Positions 17,336-24,738 of a stretch of DNA of 41,467 nucleotides are shown piece by piece. This stretch comes from Calditrichia bacterium (lineage in GTDB: Bacteria; Calditrichota; Calditrichia; RBG-13-44-9; J075), in NCBI GenBank assembly GCA_028284905.1, contig JANQQU010000031.1, positions 1-41,467 of the forward strand, read 5' to 3'. Both the position numbers and the translations under genes were made by a program. The notes below the pieces were generated by a model. That model ran no database searches. It had not been told where the DNA came from and saw only the letters and a program-made list of their open reading frames with translations. Numbering within the stretch: the stretch's first letter is position 1; each line of letters starts with the position of its first letter.

Positions 17336-18112
17336 ATGGATTTAGGCTTAAAAGGCAAGGTTGTGATTGTCACTGGCGGAGCGAATGGCATTGGTAAGGC
17401 AGTTGTGCAGGGGGCCTGCCGGGAAGGTGCAACGGCAGTGATTGTCGATCGCGACGAAAAAGGAGGGGCGCAATTAGCAGGTGAGATGAGCAGCGCGGGT
17501 GCTTCTGCCATTTTTTTAGCGGCGGACCTGAGCGATGCCGATAATTGCCGAAAGGTTGTGGCATCCACATTGGAGCAATTTCAACGTATCGATATTCTCG
17601 TTAATAACGCCGGCAGTAACGACGGAGCCGGGTTAACAAGCAGCGTTGCGGATTTTCATAGATCTTTACAGCTAAACTTGATTCACTATTTTGCCATGGC
17701 CCATTATGCTTTACCGGCCCTAAAGGAAAGCCGTGGTGCGATCATCAATATTGGGTCGAAAGTGGCGGTGACCGGCCAGGGAGGCACCTCCGGTTATGCT
17801 GCGGCCAAAGGGGGCATTCATGCCCTTACCCGGGAATGGGCGACAGAACTGGCCAAAGACGATATCCGGGTCAATGAAGTGCTGCCAGGGGACGTGATGA
17901 CGCCAATGTATGAAAACTGGTTGAACCTGCAGGAAAATCCCCGGGAGGTTTTGCAGGAAATTACCGCCGCTATTCCCCTGGGAAAACGAATGGCAATGGC
18001 GGAAGAAGTCGCCGCTGCCGTGTTGTTCCTGGCTTCGGATAAAGCCGCGCAAACTACCGGGCAATATTTTTACGTCGATGGCGGCTACACCCACCTGGAC
18101 CGCCGTTTATAA
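17336..18112 (+). CDS. SDR oxidoreductase, candidate L-fucose dehydrogenase
   Basis: This is a 258-residue classical SDR: TGGANGIG near residue 14, NNAG near residue 89, catalytic Ser in INIGSKVAV and YxxxK as YAAAKGG. The open frame reaches back to 17057 inside the lactonase gene, but ATG 17336, preceded by GGGAAGAAG, begins the normal SDR fold, so the longer form is rejected. In the proposed pathway it would oxidise L-fucose at C1 to the lactone with NAD(P)+, the first step. The two SDRs of the operon could have the opposite assignment; order and sequence style make this one the sugar dehydrogenase. Confidence 0.85.
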   Translation: MDLGLKGKVVIVTGGANGIGKAVVQGACREGATAVIVDRDEKGGAQLAGEMSSAGASAIFLAADLSDADNCRKVVASTLEQFQRIDILVNNAGSNDGAGLTSSVADFHRSLQLNLIHYFAMAHYALPALKESRGAIINIGSKVAVTGQGGTSGYAAAKGGIHALTREWATELAKDDIRVNEVLPGDVMTPMYENWLNLQENPREVLQEITAAIPLGKRMAMAEEVAAAVLFLASDKAAQTTGQYFYVDGGYTHLDRRL

Positions 18113-18128
18113 GAGAGATTTTAGTGTT

Positions 18129-19418
18129 ATGAAAAAAGATGACCTCAATTCCCTGACAGTAGAACGTTGGCTTACGATTGTTTACGGGAATGACACCGGC
18201 AAGCTGAATATCCAAAGAGATCGTTACGAGAAATTACTGACAGAATTTGAGGCAAATTTCGGCGCGGCAGATGTTCAGCTGTTTAGTACGCCCGGTCGCA
18301 CGGAGATCAGCGGCAATCACACTGACCATAATCGCGGACGGGTGTTAGCAGGCAGCATCACGCTCGATGCTATTGCCGCTGCCGCTGAAAACGGGCAGGA
18401 GAAAGCGGTGCTTTACTCCGAGGGATATGCCAAACCGTTCTCGGTTGATTTGAATGCGCTGGACGTGAATGAAACTGAATTCGGCACAACAACATCGCTG
18501 ATTCGTGGCGTCGCTGCCCGTTTCCGAATGCTTGGGTTGCAGATCGGTGGTTTCAATGCGATGATTAGCAGCGATGTGCTTCCTGGCTCCGGCCTGAGTT
18601 CTTCCGCGGCGATTGAGGTGCTCATTGGAACCATCTTCAACGGTTTGTTTAATGATGGAAAAATTGCTCCGGAAACCCTCGCGAAGATCGGGCAGTATGC
18701 GGAAAATGTCTTTTTCGGAAAACCCTGTGGATTGATGGATCAGGTCGCCTGCGCGGTCGGCGGCATCGTTACGATTGATTTTCAGAACCCCGAACAGCCG
18801 GATATCCGGAAGGTCAACTTCGATTTTACCGCTCAGTCCTATCAACTGGTAATCGTCGATACCGGAGGCAATCATGCTGACCTTACTGATAACTATGCGG
18901 ATATTCCCCGGGAAATGAAAGCAGTCGCCGCCCACTTTGGAAAAACGGTTTGCCGGAAGATTAGTCGCGGAGAAATCCTTGGCGATATTGAAAATCTGCG
19001 CAAATCAGTTGGCGATCGCGCGGTACTACGGGCATTGCATTTTCTCGATGAAAATGACCGGGTGGAAAAGCAGGTCGCAGCATTGGAAGGCAATAATTTA
19101 CCGAAGTTTCTGAATTGGGTGCGCTCGTCGGGAAATTCTTCTTTTCGCTGGCTGCAGAATATTTATGCGCCGCAAAACCCTGCTGAGCAAGGAGTGAGTT
19201 TAGCATTAATGGTCAGTGAACGTTTCCTGGCAATAAAAGCGGCGGGTGCCTGCCGGGTGCATGGCGGTGGATTTGCCGGTACCATTCAGGCTTTTGTTAA
19301 CCAGGCGGATGTGCCGGACTACTGCCGGGAAATGGAGCAGCTCTTCGGTGCTGGCGCTGCTCTCCCGCTGTCGATTCGCAGCCTTGGTACAGTTCACTTA
19401 AATCGATTAACGGGTTAA
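18129..19418 (+). CDS. galactokinase-like GHMP kinase
   Basis: This is a 429-residue GHMP-superfamily kinase. The N-terminal galactokinase signature appears as GRTEISGNHTDHNRG (usual form GRxNLIGEHxDYxxG) near residue 58, the ATP-binding motif as LPGSGLSSSAA near residue 155, and the third GHMP motif as VHGGGFAGT near residue 380. It should phosphorylate C1 of galactose, or possibly fucose. The start is ATG 18129; an earlier in-frame codon at 18078 overlaps the SDR gene. It is the last plus-strand gene of the locus, hinting that galactose arrives together with the 6-deoxysugar, as from a fucosylated galactan. No galT or galE lies in the window. Confidence 0.85.
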   Translation: MKKDDLNSLTVERWLTIVYGNDTGKLNIQRDRYEKLLTEFEANFGAADVQLFSTPGRTEISGNHTDHNRGRVLAGSITLDAIAAAAENGQEKAVLYSEGYAKPFSVDLNALDVNETEFGTTTSLIRGVAARFRMLGLQIGGFNAMISSDVLPGSGLSSSAAIEVLIGTIFNGLFNDGKIAPETLAKIGQYAENVFFGKPCGLMDQVACAVGGIVTIDFQNPEQPDIRKVNFDFTAQSYQLVIVDTGGNHADLTDNYADIPREMKAVAAHFGKTVCRKISRGEILGDIENLRKSVGDRAVLRALHFLDENDRVEKQVAALEGNNLPKFLNWVRSSGNSSFRWLQNIYAPQNPAEQGVSLALMVSERFLAIKAAGACRVHGGGFAGTIQAFVNQADVPDYCREMEQLFGAGAALPLSIRSLGTVHLNRLTG

Positions 19419-19428
19419 GCGCTCGATT

Positions 19429-19887
19429 CTATGCCTTTTGCAAACTTTCCACCAGTGCCCAGCGAGCATCATCATCCAGACTTTTATTGCGATGGTAGGT
19501 CAGCGCCAGGGCAATGCAGGATTGCAACGCTTCCGCAGGAATTTTTTCATCCAGCTTAAAAACGATTGCCCGATTGCCTTCGAAATTAAATACTTGCGAA
19601 TATTTCTCCCGAAATGCCGGCACCAGGTTCGCGGTGCATTTAAAGTACATTGCATATTGCTCCGGCTTCGATTTCTTCCAATCGATCCGAACGGTGCTTC
19701 CGCTTTTTGTTTTTGGGGTCAAATAACTCGGCTCCCCCCACTTAAGCGTTTCCTCGATTTCCCCAACGCCTTCAATCGCCGCCGCCGTTTCCAGGATCAA
19801 CTGCCGCAGAAACAATATTTTTTCACGAATCTCTCCCGGATAACGCTGAAAAACCGCCGCAACTTCCGGACTGTCTATCTTCTTCAA
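19429..19887 (-). CDS. DUF1801 (YdhG-like) protein
   Basis: This small cytoplasmic protein of about 152 residues matches the DUF1801/YdhG group: YPGEIREKILFLRQLI near the N-terminus, then ETLKWGEPSYL and a late AIVFKLDEKIP. Some relatives were described as frataxin-like iron chaperones, but function is not established here. The frame stays open to ATG 19968 only because the heptamer array 19905-19967 is translatable; that ATG shares a base with the RidA stop codon. The site AAAGGTGG lies 7 nt upstream of TTG 19887, making TTG the best start; GTG 19893 is an alternative. It converges with the galactokinase gene, 10 bp away. Confidence 0.75.
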   Translation of the reverse strand: MKKIDSPEVAAVFQRYPGEIREKILFLRQLILETAAAIEGVGEIEETLKWGEPSYLTPKTKSGSTVRIDWKKSKPEQYAMYFKCTANLVPAFREKYSQVFNFEGNRAIVFKLDEKIPAEALQSCIALALTYHRNKSLDDDARWALVESLQKA

Positions 19888-19904
19888 ATTCACACCACCT
19901 TTCA

Positions 19905-19967
19905 AATGTGGAATGCGGAATGTGGAATTCGGAATTCCGCATTCCACATTCGACATTCCGCATTCCA
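19905..19967. repeat. heptanucleotide tandem array (AATGCGG / CATTCCG type)
   Basis: Nine 7-bp units run without slip from 19905 to 19967: AATGTGG, AATGCGG, AATGTGG, AATTCGG, AATTCCG, CATTCCA, CATTCGA, CATTCCG, CATTCCA. The two halves are inverse complements, so the whole array is a palindrome. It ends at the RidA stop codon (19968-19970) and fills the spacer up to the ribosome site of the DUF1801 gene. Confidence 0.92.
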
Positions 19968-20504
19968 TTAATCTCTGATTTGTACAATCGCCTCAACTTC
20001 GCAGACTATATTCCAGGGCAGGGATACCATTCCAACGGCTGAGCGGGCATGTTTACCACGTTCGCCAAAGACTTCAATCATTAAATCTGTATACCCGTTG
20101 ATCACTTTCGGATGATCGGTAAAATCGGGGCCAGCATTCACCATACCGAGCACCTTAACAATTTTTTCTACTCTGTTAAGATCACCAAGTTCTGTTTTAA
20201 GAACGCAGAGGTGACTGACTGCTGTTAGCCGTGCAGCTTCGTAGCCTTCTTCAACAGTAAGATCGCTGCCAACTTTCCCGGTAATGCGGCTGCCGTCTAA
20301 AGTGCGAGGGCCGTTACCGGATAAAAATAGCAAGTTGCCGCTCCGAACTGCCAGAGAAATATTGATCCCCGGAGGCATTCTCATTTCAGTCAACTCAATG
20401 CCCAATTCAGATACTCGCGCCTCCACATCATAGTCGTACAAGGGTTGTTCCACCTCGTTACATGCAAATAAAACGACAAAAAATAGCAAAAAAAGATATC
20501 TCAT
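19968..20504 (-). CDS. RidA (YjgF/YER057c/UK114) family lipoprotein
   Basis: This is a 178-residue RidA-family protein preceded by a lipoprotein signal, MRYLFLLFFVVLFACNE, lipobox near residue 15. The family core is present: LLFLSGNGP, EEGYEAARLTAVSHL, and ARSAVGMVSLPWN, which holds the conserved Arg used by RidA deaminases to hydrolyse reactive enamines/imines, followed by CEVEAIVQI. RidA proteins are normally cytosolic, so export is unusual. AAAGGGG precedes ATG 20504; a longer frame exists only through the heptamer array and is rejected. It follows the D-aminoacylase-like gene on the same strand, suggesting periplasmic amino-acid derivative metabolism. Confidence 0.87.
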   Translation of the reverse strand: MRYLFLLFFVVLFACNEVEQPLYDYDVEARVSELGIELTEMRMPPGINISLAVRSGNLLFLSGNGPRTLDGSRITGKVGSDLTVEEGYEAARLTAVSHLCVLKTELGDLNRVEKIVKVLGMVNAGPDFTDHPKVINGYTDLMIEVFGERGKHARSAVGMVSLPWNIVCEVEAIVQIRD

Positions 20505-20514
20505 ATTAACCCCT

Positions 20515-20556
20515 TTACAATTCGGAATTCGGAATTCCGCATTCGACATTCCGCAT
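20515..20556. repeat. heptanucleotide tandem array (TCGGAAT / TCCGCAT type)
   Basis: Five clean units (TCGGAAT, TCGGAAT, TCCGCAT, TCGACAT, TCCGCAT) plus one degenerate unit run from 20515 to 20556. The array ends at the stop codon of the D-aminoacylase-like gene (20557-20559) and occupies the spacer up to the RidA ribosome site. It is the same sequence family as the array at 19905-19967. Confidence 0.9.
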
Positions 20557-22233
20557 TTAAACACCTCGAACAACTATACCCGGCAATTTACCGCTGTACT
20601 TTTCCTGATCAATGACGATTTCTCCATTCACAATCACATAAGGAATTCCACTGGGATAGCGGTGGGGATCTCCCCAGGTGGCGTTATCGATGACTGTTGC
20701 GGGATCGAAGATGGCGACGTCGGCAGCATAGCCCTCTTTTAACCAGCCGCGATCTTTTAGGTTGAGCATCGCTGCCGGCAGTGCAGTAATTTTCCGAACC
20801 GCTTCCTCCAGGGGCATAATACCATCCTGTCGTACATATTTGCCGAGCAGGCGGGGAAAAGTGCCGTAGCCGCGGGGATGCGGATTACCGCGATGCAGCG
20901 GACCTTCATTCGCCAGGGAAGAGGCATCGCTGGCAGTCATGCAATAATCGTAGGCGAGCAGACGGGAAGTGTTCTCTTCGCTCATGGCAAATCCAACCAT
21001 ACCACCTCCACCGTTCTCATTTTGGATTAAACTCAGCAAAAGCTGGTAAGGATCGCTGCCATCGCTCGTCAATTCTTCCAGATGCTTCCCTTCATACTGT
21101 TTGCGCTGCTCATTTTTGCGCAGAGAAGAAATCATTACCGAGGCCCAGCCGCCGATTTTATCAACCTTGGCGGTCACCGCATTTTGGATGGAATCACTCA
21201 GAGCCGCATCCTGCAGGCGGGACATGAAGCGATCGCTGCCACCTTCCCGGGACCAGAGTGGAAAAAGCGAGGAGAGGCCGGTGCTGTAGGCGACATAGGG
21301 ATAGCGGTCGCAGGAGACGGTCATCCCGGTGGCGCGGGCGGCATCCAGGCGGGCGATCATCGCATCCATTTTGTGCCAATTGCGGCGCGCGGAGGCTTTC
21401 ATGTGGGATATATTTAAATCAACCCCGGCGGATTGGGCAATCGTGATCGCCTCTTCCAGTGCCTCCAGCACGGTATCATCTTCGTTACGCATATGGCTGG
21501 AATAGATGCCCCGGCCATTCATCGCTTTGCAGATGGCAATAATCTCATCGGTGCTGGCAAAGCTCCCCGGTGTATACTCCAGCCCGGAAGATATACCGTA
21601 AGCGCCTTGCGCAAAAGCCGTGGCAGCGAGCTGTTGCATTTCGGCAATCTCTGCGCTCGTTGCCGGGCGATCATCTTCTCCCACCACACATTGCCGTAAA
21701 GTGCCCTGACCGAGCATGCTGAGGGCGTTGGTAATCATTCCCCGTTTTTCCAGTAGGGCGAAATATCCCGCGAAATCATCCCAACCCTTATCATTTCCAA
21801 GAATTTTTTGAAAGCGGGACATGCGTGAGTCTCGCATGTCGGCATTTAGTGGTGCCATGGAACCGCCGTCCTGCCCAAGCACCTCCAGGGTCACCCCCTG
21901 ACGCACTTTCGATTGCGGATTGCCGCCCATCAGCAATTCATCATCGCTATGGGAATGGAAATCGATAAATCCCGGCGCGACGGCCAAACCAGCGGCATCG
22001 ATCTTTCGGGCAGCGGAACGATCTTTTAAATCGCCAATTGCGGTAATGCGCCCGTCGCGTATCCCGACATCACCGACACTGCCTGGTTGACCACTGCCAT
22101 CAAGAATAAGGCCACCAACGACGATAAGATCGAAATCATATAACCCCTGGCAGGAAAACCCCCAAAGGGCAGTAGCGGTGGCAATACCGCTGCTGATTTT
22201 CATAAAATGTCGGCGGGAAATGGTTTTGGGCAT
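20557..22233 (-). CDS. N-acyl-D-amino-acid deacylase family amidohydrolase, Tat-exported
   Basis: This is a 558-residue amidohydrolase of the D-aminoacylase family. A twin-arginine signal, SRRHFMKIS at residues 5-13, precedes a hydrophobic stretch ending in GFSCQG, so it may be a Tat-exported lipoprotein. Metal-site features are DFHSHSD near residue 93, ISSGLEYTPGS near residue 215, a metal-ligand region YSSHMRNE and a late TASDAS near residue 437. Such enzymes cut N-acyl-D-amino acids (or D-amino-acid-containing peptides). Its pairing with an exported RidA-like lipoprotein suggests a joint role outside the cytoplasmic membrane. Specificity is not visible from sequence. Confidence 0.9.
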   Translation of the reverse strand: MPKTISRRHFMKISSGIATATALWGFSCQGLYDFDLIVVGGLILDGSGQPGSVGDVGIRDGRITAIGDLKDRSAARKIDAAGLAVAPGFIDFHSHSDDELLMGGNPQSKVRQGVTLEVLGQDGGSMAPLNADMRDSRMSRFQKILGNDKGWDDFAGYFALLEKRGMITNALSMLGQGTLRQCVVGEDDRPATSAEIAEMQQLAATAFAQGAYGISSGLEYTPGSFASTDEIIAICKAMNGRGIYSSHMRNEDDTVLEALEEAITIAQSAGVDLNISHMKASARRNWHKMDAMIARLDAARATGMTVSCDRYPYVAYSTGLSSLFPLWSREGGSDRFMSRLQDAALSDSIQNAVTAKVDKIGGWASVMISSLRKNEQRKQYEGKHLEELTSDGSDPYQLLLSLIQNENGGGGMVGFAMSEENTSRLLAYDYCMTASDASSLANEGPLHRGNPHPRGYGTFPRLLGKYVRQDGIMPLEEAVRKITALPAAMLNLKDRGWLKEGYAADVAIFDPATVIDNATWGDPHRYPSGIPYVIVNGEIVIDQEKYSGKLPGIVVRGV

Positions 22234-22273
22234 GTTGTTTCTCCTTACGATGGTGGTGTATAAACCGTATCGG

Positions 22274-22792
22274 TCATTTATCGGATAATGTTTTCAACGC
22301 GGAATCATATCCCATCATTCGCCGCCATTCGGCCAATTGGCCAATATGCCAGGAATGATGCAACATACACTGAAAATAGAGCAACTGTCCTACAGTCGGC
22401 ATGTACTTATCAAGTTTCCAGGTATAGGGTTCTTCAAAAACTGCATTATCAGCGTTCTCGATGAGTTTTACCACCAGCTCATACTTCGCTTTTAAAACAG
22501 AGATTAATTCCGCTTTGCCCGGATATTTACTGGTTTCTTTTTCCGGCAATCGGGGATCTCCCGGTCCTCTGCGTAAAAATAATTCATCCCAGCCTTCCGG
22601 CACTTCATAGTCTTGGCCTAATAATTTCCCGGTTAAAGCAGTAGCGGTGATAAGGTGACCGATGGTAAATGCGGGGTGATTGATAAAACCATTGGGTTGC
22701 TTGGTCATGTCGGCTTCTTTCACATCGGCGATGAGGGCGTAGGTGTAGTCCATGTTGAGGCGGAAACCGTTTAGTAGTGTTTGTTTGTCCAT
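22274..22792 (-). CDS. DinB-like four-helix protein
   Basis: This is a 172-residue protein of the DinB/YfiT superfamily. Conserved histidines that bind a metal in this fold appear as INHPAFTIGHL near residue 40 and HHSWHIGQLAEWRRMMG near residue 145. Many DinB-like proteins are thiol-dependent transferases or hydrolases of unknown substrate. The start is ATG 22792, with GAGGA 5 nt upstream; the open frame extends to 22876 through a hairpin element and is not needed. It is the most upstream gene of the minus-strand group and ends 40 bp before the Tat protein gene. Confidence 0.85.
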   Translation of the reverse strand: MDKQTLLNGFRLNMDYTYALIADVKEADMTKQPNGFINHPAFTIGHLITATALTGKLLGQDYEVPEGWDELFLRRGPGDPRLPEKETSKYPGKAELISVLKAKYELVVKLIENADNAVFEEPYTWKLDKYMPTVGQLLYFQCMLHHSWHIGQLAEWRRMMGYDSALKTLSDK

Positions 22793-22813
22793 GGGGGTCC
22801 TCGCGCCTGAGAT

Positions 22814-22857
22814 AGCCTTCGGCTGACTCTGGCTTGGTTGTGTAATGCCTTCGGCAT
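22814..22857. repeat. paired small hairpins (GCCTTCGGC type)
   Basis: AGCC-TTC-GGCT at 22814-22824 and ATGCC-TTC-GGCAT at 22845-22857 are two compact hairpins 20 bp apart, upstream of the DinB-like gene. The style is REP-like. The remaining gap 22918-23193 shows no gene I can support. Confidence 0.5.
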
Positions 22858-22868
22858 AAAATACATTA

Positions 22869-22917
22869 ACGATCAACGATCAACGAACAACGAACAGCGA
22901 ACAGCGAACAGCGAAAG
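22869..22917. repeat. heptanucleotide tandem array (ACGAACA type)
   Basis: Seven perfect-phase 7-bp units cover 22869-22917: ACGATCA twice, ACGAACA twice, GCGAACA twice and GCGAAAG. It lies upstream of the DinB-like gene, in the gap before the plus-strand symporter gene. Confidence 0.93.
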
Positions 22918-23193
22918 ATAACAAATCCCGGAGACATCTGCTAAATAATGCTGCTCCACCTGCCACATTTTAGCGGTTTTATTTAATAGAAAATGTTTTT
23001 AAACCTAATAATTACAACAAAATATGACGTGACTGGCAGTCGCTGTCATTGTTTTATGGCAGGTAGACTGAATATATGAGTTCTTCTAATGCTCTGTTTT
23101 TTAGAACTTTGGAAAAGATTGCTTCCTGGCAGTATTTTTGCCAAAGTGTTGGATGAATGTATTTCTTAATGAAGATGACAGGAATTTTTAAAA

Positions 23194-24615
23194 ATGATAT
23201 CGAAGAAAACAATGCACTTGAGTATATCAGTAGTAGCAACATTGCTCGTTTTGGTTATTCCGGTCAGCTGGATTCCCATTGATGGATTAACGATTATTGA
23301 ACAACGGATTCTCGCGATTTTTCTCCTGGCAACAATGTTCTGGATTTTGGAGCCGATTCCGATATTCGCTACGTCGGTGCTGATTATTACCCTGGAATTA
23401 GTGATGGTTTCCGATAAGGCTTTCTTTCTCTTTCAGAATGACGGCAGTGTGGCGAATTTCGGGTCGATCATTGCCCATAAGGAAATTATGGCGACTTTTG
23501 CCTCGCCGATTATCCTGCTGTTTCTCGGCGGTTTTTTTATGGCGATAGCGGCGACGAAGTATCGCCTGGATATCAATCTCGCCCGGGTGCTATTACGGCC
23601 ATTTGGCAGCGATCCTCGCAAAGTTTTACTAGGTCTGATGGTAATTACCGCGGTTTTTTCCATGTTCATGAGTAACACTGCAACAACCGCGATGATGCTG
23701 GCGTTGTTAGCGCCGATCCTCGCTTCGCTGGAAAAATCCGACACGGGCAAGATGGCCTTCGTTCTCGGTGTTCCCTTCGCGGCAAATATTGGTGGCATTG
23801 GCACTCCGATTGGCACACCACCTAACGCCGTCGCCTTAAAATACCTCACTGGGGAAAACGCCATCGGTTTTGGCAACTGGATGGGGTTTGCCGTCCCATT
23901 TGTGATCATATTACTAGGGTTTACCTGGATTTTATTACTACGCCTCTTTCCACCACAGTCAGCGACACTGGCATTGGATATTCGCGGGAAATTCCTGAAA
24001 CACTGGAAAGCATTAACGGTGTACGTTACCATGGGCATCACAATTTTACTCTGGTTGCTGGATGCTTTTCATGGAATGAATGCCTATGTTGTAGCGATGA
24101 TTCCCGTGGCAGTTTTTACCGCTACCGGCATCGTTACCACGGAGGATATGAAGCGAATTAGCTGGGACGTACTCTGGCTGGTCTCCGGAGGCATTGCCCT
24201 GGGAATGGCGATGGAGAAGAGCGGATTGGCGATGCACATTATCGACAGCATTCCCTTTGCAGCTTTCTCCCCGCTGTTAATTGTCGGCGTGGCGACAGTG
24301 ATTACGATCGTTATGGCCACGTTCATGTCCAATACGGCCACGGCTAACTTGATGCTGCCGATTGTCGCTGCATTGGGAATTAGCCTGGGCGGCCTGGAAA
24401 TACTCGGTGGTAGCAAGATGCTCATTCTGGCGGTCACCTTTGCAAGTTCCCTGGCGATGTCTCTGGCCATCAGCACGCCACCGAACGCTATGGCCCAGGC
24501 AACCGGCCTTGTAGAAACCCGCTACATGCGAAAAAGCGGAATCATCATCGGAGTGGTAGGATTAAGCGGCGTCTATATATTAATGTTCGTATTGAGGCAG
24601 GTAGGATTTTTCTAA
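23194..24615 (+). CDS. DASS (SLC13) family sodium:dicarboxylate/sulfate symporter
   Basis: This is a 473-residue integral membrane protein with about 11-12 hydrophobic segments. It carries the two hallmark SNT motifs of the divalent anion:Na+ symporter family, FMSNTATTAMM near residue 155 and FMSNTATANLMLP near residue 378, each followed by a Pro-rich loop (GTPIGTPPNA near residue 208 and STPPNAMAQ near residue 428). Members import succinate, malate, fumarate, citrate or sulfate with sodium. It is followed on the same strand by a sensor kinase and a receiver protein, which may control its expression. A palindromic repeat that could act as terminator follows immediately. Confidence 0.93.
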   Translation: MISKKTMHLSISVVATLLVLVIPVSWIPIDGLTIIEQRILAIFLLATMFWILEPIPIFATSVLIITLELVMVSDKAFFLFQNDGSVANFGSIIAHKEIMATFASPIILLFLGGFFMAIAATKYRLDINLARVLLRPFGSDPRKVLLGLMVITAVFSMFMSNTATTAMMLALLAPILASLEKSDTGKMAFVLGVPFAANIGGIGTPIGTPPNAVALKYLTGENAIGFGNWMGFAVPFVIILLGFTWILLLRLFPPQSATLALDIRGKFLKHWKALTVYVTMGITILLWLLDAFHGMNAYVVAMIPVAVFTATGIVTTEDMKRISWDVLWLVSGGIALGMAMEKSGLAMHIIDSIPFAAFSPLLIVGVATVITIVMATFMSNTATANLMLPIVAALGISLGGLEILGGSKMLILAVTFASSLAMSLAISTPPNAMAQATGLVETRYMRKSGIIIGVVGLSGVYILMFVLRQVGFF

Positions 24616-24621
24616 AAACGA

Positions 24622-24668
24622 GTCCCAGCGGGACGACATACTATAGCCCCGGGCATAAAGCCCGAGGC
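24622..24668. repeat. palindromic element with two hairpins
   Basis: GTCCC-AGC-GGGAC (24622-24634) is followed by GCCCCGGGC-ATAAA-GCCCGAGGC (24646-24668, one mismatch). This is a familiar style of dispersed element in FCB and other bacteria. Placed directly after the symporter stop, it may also protect or terminate that mRNA, although no T-run follows. Confidence 0.7.
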
Positions 24669-24671
24669 GAA

Positions 24672-24706
24672 ATATCCAATAATGAATATCCAATATCTAT
24701 TATCGA
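24672..24706. repeat. heptanucleotide tandem array (ATATCCA type)
   Basis: Five in-phase 7-bp units, ATATCCA, ATAATGA, ATATCCA, ATATCTA and TTATCGA, run from 24672 to 24706. The array starts 3 bp after the palindromic element and ends 32 bp before the sensor kinase start. Confidence 0.75.
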
Positions 24707-24738
24707 AGGATTGAATTAATTTTATTTTGGGTTAAACG

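Noticed and set aside
18345-18935. Minus-strand frame of 196 codons opposite the galactokinase gene
   Set aside because: No recognisable motif, and it is fully antisense to a gene with clear GHMP motifs.
19888-19968. N-terminal extension of the DUF1801 protein beginning MECGMSN
   Set aside because: It is only the translated heptamer array. The ribosome site and family homology begin after it. The same reasoning removes the extension of the RidA protein (20505-20573).
22869-22917. CRISPR-like short repeat array
   Set aside because: Units are 7 bp with no spacers and no cas genes; it is a simple tandem repeat. The same applies to the other heptamer arrays.
23054-23242. Minus-strand frame of 62 hydrophobic residues
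   Set aside because: It overlaps the symporter start, lacks a ribosome site and reads as AT-rich intergenic DNA.
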